Source: Chitinophaga sedimenti
Lineage (GTDB): Bacteria > Bacteroidota > Bacteroidia > Chitinophagales > Chitinophagaceae
Length of the DNA stretch: 64,000 nucleotides
Assembly (NCBI RefSeq): GCF_023156195.1
Contig: NZ_JAKUKA010000001.1
Coordinates: forward strand, 6,322,125 to 6,386,124
Reading direction: 5' to 3'
Numbering within the stretch: position 1 is the first letter of the stretch; every line of letters starts with the position of its first letter. The position numbers and the translations under genes are program-made. Positions 30,908 through 38,589 of this stretch are shown here, in pieces. Below the pieces are notes generated by a model. The model made no database searches. It saw only the letters and a program-made list of their open reading frames with translations, and was not told the DNA's origin.

Positions 30908-31642
30908 ATGAAATCCTGCTTGTCTTTATTTATCGCAGCGGCCGGCCTCTTTTGCTGCATTTCCGGCGCATCCGCTCAGCAGCTGAATCCGGTAGCCGTT
31001 CGCGGGCAAATGGTGGACAAAAACACCCGCCTTGTACTCTATCCGGCATCTGCCCGTAACCTGGCCAACCGCCAGAGCGTGTTTACTGATAAAGGTGGTT
31101 ATTACAGACTGAATGCGAAGCAAAACGATACCATCGTGCTTTCGTACATCGGTTACAGGGCCGATACCTTTGTGGTACGACAATTAAGCGGCACCGAAGT
31201 GCACAACGCCGAATTGGGCGTGGAAGAACACTTCTTGCAGGGCGTGGAAATCACCTCCAAATACAATGCATACCAGCTCGACTCAATCGATCGTGCCAAC
31301 GAGTTTCGCCACATCCTGAGTGTGGAAAACAAAGACCTGGTCGATAAATCCAAGCGTGCAGAGGGGTTCGGTATTATTTTCAGTCCCTTTACCCGGTATT
31401 CGCAGCGGGAGAAAGATAAGCGCAAGTTTAAACAACAGTTTGCCCAGAACGAGCTGGATGAATACGTGGAGTTCCGCTATTCCAAGCAGTTTGTGCACAA
31501 GGTGACCGGTCTTACCGGCGATTCGCTGCTTAACTTTATGAACAAGAACACCCCGAGCTATAACCAGCTGCGCGAAATGCCCAATGAGGACCTGATTTAC
31601 TGGACAACCGAACGGTATCGGACCTGGATCAATAAGAAATAA
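30908..31642 (+). CDS. Exported protein with carboxypeptidase-like regulatory (CNA-B-like) domain
   Basis: 244 residues from ATG 30908. Signal peptide residues 1-24 ('CCISGASAQ' at the cleavage end). Residues 28-105 resemble the CarboxypepD_reg-like fold ('VAVRGQMVDKNTRLVLYPAS', 'SVFTDKGGYYRLNAKQNDTI', 'VLSYIGYRADTFVV') usually found before TonB receptors or in secreted proteins. The rest is helical and charged, ending 'LIYWTTERYRTWINKK'. Such proteins are common in Bacteroidota and have no assigned role. A shorter paralog follows 12 bases downstream. Confidence 0.75.
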   Translation: MKSCLSLFIAAAGLFCCISGASAQQLNPVAVRGQMVDKNTRLVLYPASARNLANRQSVFTDKGGYYRLNAKQNDTIVLSYIGYRADTFVVRQLSGTEVHNAELGVEEHFLQGVEITSKYNAYQLDSIDRANEFRHILSVENKDLVDKSKRAEGFGIIFSPFTRYSQREKDKRKFKQQFAQNELDEYVEFRYSKQFVHKVTGLTGDSLLNFMNKNTPSYNQLREMPNEDLIYWTTERYRTWINKK

Positions 31643-31654
31643 ACAATAGTAGAT

Positions 31655-31859
31655 ATGAGACCGCCTGTTTTTATGCCTTACTGGCTGCGGTTTTATGGCG
31701 CTGCACCCAACGCGTCCGCGCGCAGGTGTTGCGTCCTGTATCCGTCCGCGGCCAGGTAAGCGACGGGGAACCGTGGCTAGTCCTGTGTCTTTTGAAGAGC
31801 TGCGCGACATGAGCAATGCCGAGCTTACGACCTGGACAACGCAGCGTTATCATAGCTGA
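31655..31859 (+). CDS. Short exported paralog of the preceding gene, frameshifted or remnant
   Basis: No single frame is open, but three pieces in consecutive frames align with the preceding gene: a hydrophobic leader ('CFYALLAAVLW'), 'QVLRPVSVRGQVSDGE' (like 'QQLNPVAVRGQMVDKN') and 'SFEELRDMSNAELTTWTTQR' (like 'YNQLREMPNEDLIYWTTER'). Two single-base losses, at about 31658 and 31763, would give a 68-residue exported protein. The middle of the parent (about 150 residues) is absent. It is either a short functional paralog with sequencing errors or the remains of a duplication. Confidence 0.5.
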
Positions 31860-31870
31860 ATCCAACAATA

Positions 31871-31897
31871 AAAAAGCATCCCGGAAGGATGTTTTTC
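31871..31897. terminator. Bidirectional terminator
   Basis: AAAAAGCATCC (31871-31881) pairs with GGATGTTTTT (31887-31896) with one G-U. It lies between convergent genes. Confidence 0.7.
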
Positions 31898-31918
31898 TCT
31901 TATGTAGTAGTAGTGTAT

Positions 31919-33018
31919 TTATCTCGCTTTGTATACTTTAACCATGTATACATAGTCTTCCAACTTCTTCAGCTGGTCTTCGCGGCTCAGCCCTTCCAGG
32001 CTGTTTACGTTAGACTTGATCTCTTTTTTAGCTTTCCGGTTGATGCTTTCTTTAGGCATCTCGTCCAGCAGGCGTTTCAGGTTCGTCGATTTTACAGCAA
32101 AAGCAATGTCGCCGCTGCTGCTTTGTTTGCCGGTAATAATACCGATGATCTGGCCTTTGTTGTCGAGCAGCGGTGCGCCGCTGTTACCCGGACTAACGGG
32201 GATAGACACCTGGTATGCGATGGTATCGCCGGCGAAGCCGGTTTGTGCGCTGATATAACCTTTCCCATACACCACTTCATCGCGGGGGTAACCCATGGTG
32301 AACACTTCTTCGCCAAGGCGGGAAGCACCCGGTTTAAGGGAGTAGGGAAGGGGGCGGTGCGGTAGGTGGAATCGGCCAGACGCAGTACAGCAAGGTCGCT
32401 GGACGCATCTTCGAATACGCTGTAGGCTTTAAATACTTCGCCTTTATTATTTTGAATATAGATAGAATCGGCTCCATCGATTACGTGCCTGTTGGTAAGC
32501 ATGTAACCGTAACGGTTAATAGCGAAACAGGTACCGCCGAAATTACCGGGCGCCATGGGCGCGGGTTTGGCTTCGCCAACATTGAGTTTGCGTACCTGTG
32601 TTTTGATCTGTACCATTTCCCGGCGTACACTTTCGTACTGGGCGGCATTGTTTTTCCTGGCAGCCTTCTGCATCACCGCTATGGTGCTCAGGGAGGTAAC
32701 CAGCGCCACACAGGCCGCGGCAGCAACGGCCGTTAACGTACGGCGGTTCAGGAAACGGAGCTTGGACGGTTTGGGCGCCATTTCTGCTCTCAGTGCGGTG
32801 AGATCAGTTTTTTCGTGGATGGCATTGAGCTTGCTCATCAGCTGTTTACGCCGACCAAACGCTTCCAGCTGCTGAACGAGCTGCTGTTGCTGCACCACCT
32901 GCTGGTCCAGCAAGGCGTCGGCGCGGCGTTTGGCCTCGAAGGCGGCAGCTTCCAGCGTGCTCATCTCGCCTGCGAGGTATCGCTCAATTTCCTGTATGTT
33001 ATGGATATCATTCATCAC
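31919..33018 (-). CDS. Membrane-bound anti-sigma-like/trypsin-like serine protease fusion (one frameshift)
   Basis: One polypeptide with two parts. Residues 1-60 look like an anti-sigma N-terminus ('IERYLAGEMSTLEAAAFEAK'). One membrane segment lies near 93-113 ('LTAVAAAACVALVTSLSTIA'). After a coiled linker comes a trypsin/HtrA-like protease domain with a full catalytic triad: His in 'MLTNRHVIDG', Asp in 'ASSDLAVLRL' and Ser in 'SPGNSGAPLLDNKGQIIG'. The C-run near 32344-32346 is one base short; repair gives 'APFPYSLKPGASRLGEEVF' and 366 residues. No PDZ domain is visible. It starts 18 bases after the sigma factor, so it probably controls that sigma factor, with the protease on the periplasmic side. 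Confidence 0.85.
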
Positions 33019-33035
33019 TAATGACCCTCTGTATC

Positions 33036-33602
33036 TTATTTATATTGTGCAAAAAATAGTTTCTTAAGTCGCATCAGGCACTTGTACTTCTGATTTTTGG
33101 CATTTTCGGCGTTCGTGTACCCGAATTTCTCCGAAATCTCCTGCATCGACTTCTTCCGCAGGTAATAATCTTCCAGGATCGTGCGGCAGGGTTCGCCCAT
33201 GCTGCCCATTGCCTTTTCCATTATATTGAACTGTTCGTCCCGCCGTGCATGCTCTTCTATCGTATCCTCCATGGGCGTAACGTCTTCCAGCTCCTCGGTA
33301 ATGGTGCCCTGCCAGGCCTGCCCCTGTAACTTTTTCAACCACAGCCGCCTGCACACGGCATAGATGTATGTTTTCAGCCTGCTGGTCAATACAAAACCGC
33401 CTTCCTGCACCTTTTCATATAAGATGATCACCGATTCCCGGAACAGGTCTTTGGCGTCATCTTCCGAGCCGTTGTTTTGTAAAACCATTCTGTAAATCAT
33501 CGGAAAATTATCTGAGTAAATGATTTCCAATGACTTATCATCGCTGTTAGCTAAGCCTTGCAATAATTCCTGGTCCCTTTCTATGTGCTGAATGTTATTC
33601 AC
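33036..33602 (-). CDS. ECF-type RNA polymerase sigma factor
   Basis: 188 residues, intact. Sigma region 2 spans about residues 25-95 ('FPMIYRMVLQNNGSEDDAKD', 'FRESVIILYEKV', 'LTSRLKTYIYAVCRRLWLKK'). Region 4 spans about 130-185 ('PCRTILEDYYLRKKSMQEIS', 'EKFGYTNAENAKNQKYKCLM'). It is the first gene of a two-gene operon with the membrane protease. Its target promoters are unknown; autoregulation is usual for this arrangement. Confidence 0.9.
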   Translation of the reverse strand: MNNIQHIERDQELLQGLANSDDKSLEIIYSDNFPMIYRMVLQNNGSEDDAKDLFRESVIILYEKVQEGGFVLTSRLKTYIYAVCRRLWLKKLQGQAWQGTITEELEDVTPMEDTIEEHARRDEQFNIMEKAMGSMGEPCRTILEDYYLRKKSMQEISEKFGYTNAENAKNQKYKCLMRLKKLFFAQYK

Positions 33603-33735
33603 TTATTAATACCGTTTACTGCATTTAGTAACCCAAAGTAACCGAAAAAATTTTTTTTTCAAATTGTGGGTTACCTTTCTTTTGATCCAGTATAAAGAGT
33701 AAATATTATAATTCTAAAACACTAAAATTATTATC

Positions 33736-33954
33736 ATGAAAAACGTACTGAAAGTTTCTTTCTTTGCTCTGGCTCTGGGTCTGTTCGCTGCTTCTTGCAA
33801 CAACGCTTCTACAACTTCTGGTGATACTACTAACGTAGCTATCGACTCTCCAGTTGCTGCACCGGTTGACACTAACACCGTAGCTCCTATCGATACTAAC
33901 GCTATCGCTCCGGTTGATACTACCACTGCTGCTCCTGCTCCTGCTGCTCACTAA
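33736..33954 (+). CDS. Small Ala/Thr/Asp-rich lipoprotein
   Basis: 72 residues. A type II signal peptide ends in the lipobox 'LFAASC' (Cys at residue 21), so it is probably lipid-anchored. The mature part is low complexity, with a repeated unit: 'APVDTNTVAPIDTNAIAPVD'. Codon choice is strikingly uniform (Ala nearly always GCT, many Thr ACT, Gly GGT), unlike its neighbours, which suggests high expression. Function unknown; possibly an abundant envelope or spacer lipoprotein. A strong terminator follows. Confidence 0.8.
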   Translation: MKNVLKVSFFALALGLFAASCNNASTTSGDTTNVAIDSPVAAPVDTNTVAPIDTNAIAPVDTTTAAPAPAAH

Positions 33955-33983
33955 TTATCGGCAAAGCAATATAAAGGTTTTAC

Positions 33984-34022
33984 AAGGCCGCTTCCTTCCG
34001 GGAAGCGGCCTTCCTGTTTTTT
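33984..34022 (+). terminator. Rho-independent terminator
   Basis: AAGGCCGCTTCC (33984-33995) and GGAAGCGGCCTT (34001-34012), a perfect 12-bp stem; CCTG then a six-T run follows. Confidence 0.8.
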
Positions 34023-34067
34023 AACCTTTTTTACTTAAGATTGCTGCAAATAGTTGAAAAGATGTAA

Positions 34068-34087
34068 TTAGTTGCTGCAACAACTAA
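34068..34087. promoter_or_regulatory. 20-bp near-perfect palindrome, possible operator
   Basis: TTAGTTGCTGCAACAACTAA; only one symmetric pair deviates. It lies 136 bases upstream of the promoter element for the aromatic operon, in an AT-rich stretch (34023-34222) with no gene. No T-run follows it. The binding factor is unknown. Confidence 0.4.
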
Positions 34088-34222
34088 TGTATGGTTATCA
34101 ATTTTAATTTAATGAAGCACCTTTAATTTGATTCTTTTTTAAAAGAAATCTATCAAAAGAATAGAACGTTTGAATAAAAGTTAATTTTTGATGGAGGTAG
34201 TGGAAGATTTCAAATGGTAACT

Positions 34223-34230
34223 TACATTTG
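34223..34230 (+). promoter_or_regulatory. Promoter -7 element of the aromatic operon
   Basis: TACATTTG fits TAnnTTTG and is identical to the element before the ilv leader (10198-10205). A clear TTG is not present at the expected distance. RNA would start near 34237, about 20 bases before the first leader peptide. Confidence 0.55.
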
Positions 34231-34257
34231 TGTCACAATAATAACGAGCAACACATC

Positions 34258-34320
34258 ATGCAAACGCAAACAACCTTTGGTTACTTTTACGGTTTCTACT
34301 TTTTCTGGTATCAGAAATAG
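34258..34320 (+). CDS. Aromatic leader peptide 1 (Phe/Tyr-rich)
   Basis: A 20-residue reading frame, MQTQTTFGYFYGFYFFWYQK, with 5 Phe, 4 Tyr and 1 Trp among residues 7-18. It lies between a promoter element and a terminator upstream of pheA. Its TAG (34318-34320) is directly followed by a segment that can act as antiterminator. It has the design of enteric pheL, where stalling at Phe codons signals low charged tRNA-Phe. Composition and position are the evidence; no homologue was searched. Confidence 0.8.
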   Translation: MQTQTTFGYFYGFYFFWYQK

Positions 34321-34388
34321 CCGGGTTCCTTTGCGATAAGCAGATAAAAATATAAAAAAGGGCCTCGGGTAAACCGGAGGCCTTTTTT
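34321..34388 (+). promoter_or_regulatory. Attenuator 1 of the aromatic operon
   Basis: Terminator: the A6GGGCCTCGGG arm (34354-34369) pairs with CCGGAGGCCTTTTTT (34374-34388), one bulge, ending in six T. Antiterminator: CCGGGTTCCTTT (34321-34332), immediately after the leader stop codon, can pair with AAAGGGCCTCGG (34357-34368) at 11 of 12 positions (two G-U) and so destroy the terminator. A ribosome at the stop codon would cover the antiterminator; one stalled early in the Phe/Tyr run would not. Confidence 0.75.
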
Positions 34389-34411
34389 AATGTCTTTAGC
34401 CAATTAGTTTT

Positions 34412-34516
34412 ATGTTACACAAGAGCCATTACTTCTTTTACTTTTTTATTACTTCTTTTATCCAAGGAAGCAGGGGACTCTTTTGTAAATATGAAGCTGA
34501 CATAAAGCCGAAATAG
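34412..34516 (+). CDS. Aromatic leader peptide 2 (Phe-rich)
   Basis: A 34-residue frame starting 'MLHKSHYFFYFFITSF', with five Phe and two Tyr in residues 7-16. As read, it stops at 34514-34516, right before the second terminator. If the G4 run at 34473-34476 is really G5, as in many runs here, the peptide would end at TAA 34484-34486. That places the stop on the antiterminator strand, as in classical leaders. So the true length may be 24 or 34 residues. Confidence 0.7.
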   Translation: MLHKSHYFFYFFITSFIQGSRGLFCKYEADIKPK

Positions 34517-34552
34517 TTAAAAGGGTCCCACCTAAGGGGCCCTTTTTCTTTT
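34474..34552 (+). promoter_or_regulatory. Attenuator 2 of the aromatic operon
   Basis: Terminator: AAAAGGGTCCC (34519-34529) pairs with GGGGCCCTTTT (34536-34546), 11 bp with one G-U and a 6-nt loop, then TTTTTCTTTT. Antiterminator: GGGACTCTTTT (34474-34484) pairs with the same 34519-34529 arm over 11 bp with one G-U. It lies 15 bases downstream of the Phe codons (34433-34459), so a stalled ribosome leaves it free. pheA starts at 34590. Confidence 0.78.
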
Positions 34553-34589
34553 ATCCAATACCTATCATTAAAAACAACAACAACGAACA

Positions 34590-35405
34590 ATGCGTATCGC
34601 AATTCAGGGATTTGAAGGATGTTTCCATCAGCAGGCCGCCCAGCGGTATTATGGTAAGCAAACCGAAATTGAAGCCTGCTCCTCTTTTTCCGAGCTTGTA
34701 AAAAAGGTAAAAGTGGGAAAAGAGGCGGATGCCGGTATGATGGCCATCGAAAATTCTATTGCCGGCAGCATTTTACCGAACTACAGCCTGTTGAAAAACT
34801 CCGGCCTGCATGTTACCGGCGAAGTGTACCTGCAAATCAACCAGCACCTGATGGCTTTGCCCGGCCAGCGCATTGAAGATATAAAAGAGGTGCACTCCCA
34901 TCCCATGGCGCTGTTGCAATGCATGGCCTTCCTGGAAAAATACCCACACATCAAACTGGTAGAGTCGGAAGATACTGCGCTCAGTGCCAAACACGTTCAC
35001 CAGAAGAAATCGAAAACTATTGCGGCCATTGCCTCTAAACTGGCTTCCGAAATTTATGAGCTGGATGTGATCGCCCCCAACATTCATACAGCGAAAAACA
35101 ACTACACGCGCTTCCTGGCGATTTCGCGCAACGGCGTGGAGCCCGCAGCAGACGCCAATAAATCTTCCGTATATTTCCAGACGCCCAACGAAAGTGGCAG
35201 CCTCGCCAAAGTACTGAGCATGATCGCGGCCGAAGGTATCGGTCTTTCCAAGATACAGTCGTTCCCGATACCGGCGAAGGAGTGGACGTATTACTTTCAC
35301 GCGGATATGGAGTTCGAAGATTTATCACACTTCCGCAAGGCATTAAAAAGGATTGAACCGTTAACAGATCAACTGACGATTTTAGGCATCTACAAAAAGG
35401 ATTAA
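34590..35405 (+). CDS. pheA: Prephenate dehydratase PheA
   Basis: Makes phenylpyruvate from prephenate, for Phe. Intact, 271 residues, no chorismate mutase domain. Catalytic part: 'IAIQGFEGCFHQQAAQRYYG', 'MMAIENSIAGSILPNYSLL', 'HSHPMALLQCMAFLEKYP', and 'AKNNYTRFLAISRNG' with the conserved T-R-F. A C-terminal ACT domain from residue 190 ('KSSVYFQTPNESGSLAKVLS') would bind Phe, but the usual ESRP motif reads 'KIQSFPIPAKEW', a partial match. First gene after the tandem attenuators. Confidence 0.93.
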   Translation: MRIAIQGFEGCFHQQAAQRYYGKQTEIEACSSFSELVKKVKVGKEADAGMMAIENSIAGSILPNYSLLKNSGLHVTGEVYLQINQHLMALPGQRIEDIKEVHSHPMALLQCMAFLEKYPHIKLVESEDTALSAKHVHQKKSKTIAAIASKLASEIYELDVIAPNIHTAKNNYTRFLAISRNGVEPAADANKSSVYFQTPNESGSLAKVLSMIAAEGIGLSKIQSFPIPAKEWTYYFHADMEFEDLSHFRKALKRIEPLTDQLTILGIYKKD

Positions 35406-35426
35406 CACACGCATAAAGCATACACC

Positions 35427-36586
35427 ATGCAAATATCAGTAGCCAGCAGATTACAGCATACCGAAGAATACTACTTCTCGAAAAAGCTGCGGGAAATAGA
35501 GTTGATGAACAAGGCAGGCGCCAATGTCATTAACCGGGCATCGGCAGTCCCGACCTGCCGCCGCATCCCGCTGTAGTAGCGGCGCTTAATGAACATGCAC
35601 AATTGCCTAACACGCATGCTTATATGGGTTACAAAGGCATTCCCGCACTGCGTCAGGCCATTGCCAATTGGTATAAAAAGTTTTATGACGTGCAGCTGGA
35701 TCCTGAAACGGAAGTGCTGCCACTGATCGGCTCCAAAGAAGGCATCATGCACATTTGCATGACCTTCCTCGAGAAAGGTGACGAAGCGCTGATCCCGGAT
35801 CCGGGTTACCCGACGTACCGTTCGGCAGTACAGTTGAGCGGCGCCACCCCGGTAACGTATCAGCTTAAAGAAGAAAATAACTGGCAGCCCGACCTGGCGG
35901 CTCTGGAGCAAACAGACCTCAGCAAGGTAAAACTGATGTGGGTGAATTACCCGCATATGCCCACCGGCGCACAGGCTACGCCCGGCTTTTTCGAAAAGCT
36001 GATCGCGTTTGCCGCCAAACACAACATCCTGCTGTGCCATGATAATCCGTACAGTTTTATTTTGAACGACCATCCGCAAAGTTTGCTCTCCGTGCCAGGC
36101 GCCCGCGAAGTGGTGCTGGAGTTAAACTCATTGAGCAAATCGTCTAACATGGCAGGCTGGCGCGTGGGTATGCTGGCTGGCAAAGCGGAGTGGATCAATG
36201 AAGTGCTGCGCTTCAAAAGCAATATGGACAGCGGTATGTTCCAACCCGTACAAATGGCTGCGGTAAAGGCTTTGGAGCTGGATAAAGACTGGTACGACAA
36301 CCTGAACAAGATATACAGCGGCCGCCGTGCGAAAGTGTTTGAACTGTTAGACCTGATCGGTGCTGTTTATGATACCAACCAGGTGGGCATGTTCGTGTGG
36401 GCGAAAATTCCTGCCGGTTATGCCGATGGTTATGCAGTGAGTGACGAAGTACTGCAGCAGGCGAAAGTGTTTATTACGCCGGGCGGCATTTTCGGAGAGA
36501 ATGGTAAAGGCTACATACGCGTGAGTCTTTGTAAGGATGAAAAAGTTTTTGCTGAGGCCATTGACCGGATAAAGCAATCAAAATAA
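35427..36586 (+). CDS. PLP aminotransferase class I, probably aromatic (one frameshift)
   Basis: Fold-type I aminotransferase. Between prephenate dehydratase and prephenate dehydrogenase, it probably makes Phe and Tyr from their 2-oxo acids. Motifs: 'THAYMGYKGIPALRQAI', 'PLIGSKEGIMHICMTFLEKG', 'DPGYPTYRSAV', 'LCHDNPYSFIL' with the PLP-ring Asp, and 'LNSLSKSSNMAGWRVGML' with the PLP lysine. The frame breaks at 35534-35537 (CCGG for CCTGG); repair reads 'NVINLGIGSPDLPPHP' and gives 386 residues. Some members of this subfamily act on LL-diaminopimelate or alanine, so substrate preference is inferred from context. Confidence 0.88.
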
Positions 36587-36597
36587 AAGAAAGAAAA

Positions 36598-37440
36598 ATG
36601 ATCGCAACCGTAGTAGGAGTAGGTTTAATAGGCGGCTCGCTGGCCCTCAGTCTGAAAGAAAAAGGACTGGCCAACTGGATCATTGGGGTAGACAATAGCG
36701 AGGAGAACCTGCTGAAAGCACGCGAATTAAACATCATCGATGAAACGGCGAAACTGGAAGATGCGATGAACCGCTCGCAGCTGATCATCCTGGCTATTCC
36801 CGTAGATGCTGTGCTGAAGCTGCTGCCCTCCATGCTCGATAAAGTAAAGCACGACCATGTAATCATGGACGTGGGATCTACCAAAGAAAAAATATTACAG
36901 CTCGTTGCCGGTCATATCAACCGAGGTCGCTTTGTTGCTGCCCACCCGATGGCCGGCACCGAGTATAGCGGTCCGGAAGCTGCGTTGAGAAACCTCTTTA
37001 CGAATAAAACCATGGTGTTGTGCGATGTGAAAAACAGCGCGGAAGATGCCCTGGAAATCGTGGAGAATATGGTGGATAAAATAGGGATGCGCCTGGTATA
37101 CATGAATGCTGAAGAGCACGACCTGCACACGGCTTATATCTCCCACATCTCGCACATTACCTCTTTTGCCCCGGCGCTGACGGTACTGGAAAAAGAAAAA
37201 GAGCATGGCCGCATCTTCGAGCTGGCGGCGGGCGGTTTTGAAAGCACTGTACGTCTTGCGAAAAGCTCGCCGGATATGTGGGTGCCTATCTTTAAACACA
37301 ACCGCAGCAATGTACTGGACGTACTGGACGAGCACATTAACCAACTGCAACAGATGAAAGGATTGCTCGAAAACGAAGACTATGACGCGTTTTACAAGTT
37401 GATCCAGAAGTCGAACAAGATAAAAAAGATACTGAAGTAA
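36598..37440 (+). CDS. tyrA: Prephenate dehydrogenase TyrA
   Basis: NAD(P)-dependent oxidative decarboxylation of prephenate to 4-hydroxyphenylpyruvate. Intact, 280 residues. The Rossmann fold starts at residue 3 ('TVVGVGLIGGSLALSLKEKG'), then 'LIILAIPVDAVLKLLPSML', 'VIMDVGSTKEKI', 'AAHPMAGTEYSGPEAAL' with the catalytic-type His, and 'DLHTAYISHISHITSFAPAL'. No ACT or chorismate mutase domain is attached. It starts 11 bases after the aminotransferase. Confidence 0.93.
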   Translation: MIATVVGVGLIGGSLALSLKEKGLANWIIGVDNSEENLLKARELNIIDETAKLEDAMNRSQLIILAIPVDAVLKLLPSMLDKVKHDHVIMDVGSTKEKILQLVAGHINRGRFVAAHPMAGTEYSGPEAALRNLFTNKTMVLCDVKNSAEDALEIVENMVDKIGMRLVYMNAEEHDLHTAYISHISHITSFAPALTVLEKEKEHGRIFELAAGGFESTVRLAKSSPDMWVPIFKHNRSNVLDVLDEHINQLQQMKGLLENEDYDAFYKLIQKSNKIKKILK

Positions 37441-37495
37441 GCATAAATCATTAATTAACAAACACTTTTCTTAATTTACACGTACACTTTTTCAT

Positions 37496-38583
37496 ATGGA
37501 ACAGATCTTAGCTAACACGAAATTCGGCGATCCTACTTCTGATAAAAAACCATTGATCATTTCTGGTCCATGCAGCGCAGAAACGGAGGAACAAACACTG
37601 GCCACGATGCAGGCCCTCGCCAAAACCGGTAAAGTAGATGTATTACGTGCCGGTATCTGGAAACCCCGTACCCGCCCGGGTTCTTTCGAAGGTATTGGTA
37701 CCAAAGGTTTACCCCGGCTGCAGAAAGCAAAAGAACTGACTGGCTTACCGGTTACTGTTGAAGTTGCGACTGCGAAACAAGTAGAAGACGCCCTGCACTT
37801 CGGTGTAGACATCCTCTGGATTGGGGCCCGTACTACGGTAAACCCTTTCTCTGTACAGGATATCGCTGATGCACTTAAAGGTGTGGACGTGCCCGTACTG
37901 ATTAAAAACCCCATTAACCCCGACCTGGAACTGTGGATTGGCGCAGTAGAAAGGATTCAGAAAGCGGGTATCAAAAAGTAGGTTTGATTCACCGCGGCTT
38001 CTCCAGCTACGGTAATACCGAATACCGCAACGCTCCCATGTGGCACCTGGCGATCGAACTGAAACGCCGTCACCCTGAGTTACCGATGATCTGCGATCCG
38101 AGCCACATCAGCGGCCGCCGCGACATCCTGCAAGCTGTGTCACAAGAGGCGATCGACCTGGATTACGATGGTCTGATGGTAGAAACCCATTGCGATCCGG
38201 ACGCTGCCTGGAGCGACGCGAAACAACAAATCACCCCTGAGAAATTTGCGGAACTGCTGGACGGCATCGTATGGCGCCGCGAGCATACTGACCGTAACGA
38301 GTTCAACTCCGCACTGGATAAGCTGCGCGCGCAGATTAACCAGATCGATGATGAGATCATGCTGCTGCTCGGCAACCGTATGAAAATCGCGGAGAAAATC
38401 GGTGCATATAAAAAAGAGAACAACATTACCATTCTGCAGACCAACCGTTGGAACGAGATCCTGGAGCGCAACATCGTGAAAGGCGACAAACTGGGCCTGA
38501 GCAAAGATTTCATCCAGAAATACTTTGACGCGGTTCACCTGGAATCCATCAACCGCCAGAATAAGGTGATGAACGAACAATAA
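37496..38583 (+). CDS. Bifunctional DAHP synthase/chorismate mutase (one frameshift)
   Basis: The N-terminal part (residues 1-260) is a 3-deoxy-7-phosphoheptulonate synthase of the AroA-beta/KDO8P type ('PLIISGPCSAETEEQT', 'LRAGIWKPRTRPGSFEGIG', 'GLIHRGFSSYGNTEYRNAPM', 'ICDPSHISGRRD'). The C-terminal part (about 270-355) is a type II chorismate mutase ('LDKLRAQINQIDDEIMLLLG', 'RMKIAEKIGAYKKENNI'). It thus runs the first shikimate step and the chorismate branch point. The A-run at 37974-37978 is one base short; repair joins 'QKAGIKK' to 'VGLIHRGF' and gives 362 residues. The mutase supplies prephenate for PheA and TyrA, which lack one. Confidence 0.93.
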
Positions 38584-38589
38584 GCAAAT

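Noticed and set aside
33706..33951. Ser/Arg-rich minus-strand frame opposite the small lipoprotein
   Set aside because: It mirrors the repeated GCT/ACT codons of the lipoprotein gene; no start signal or family.
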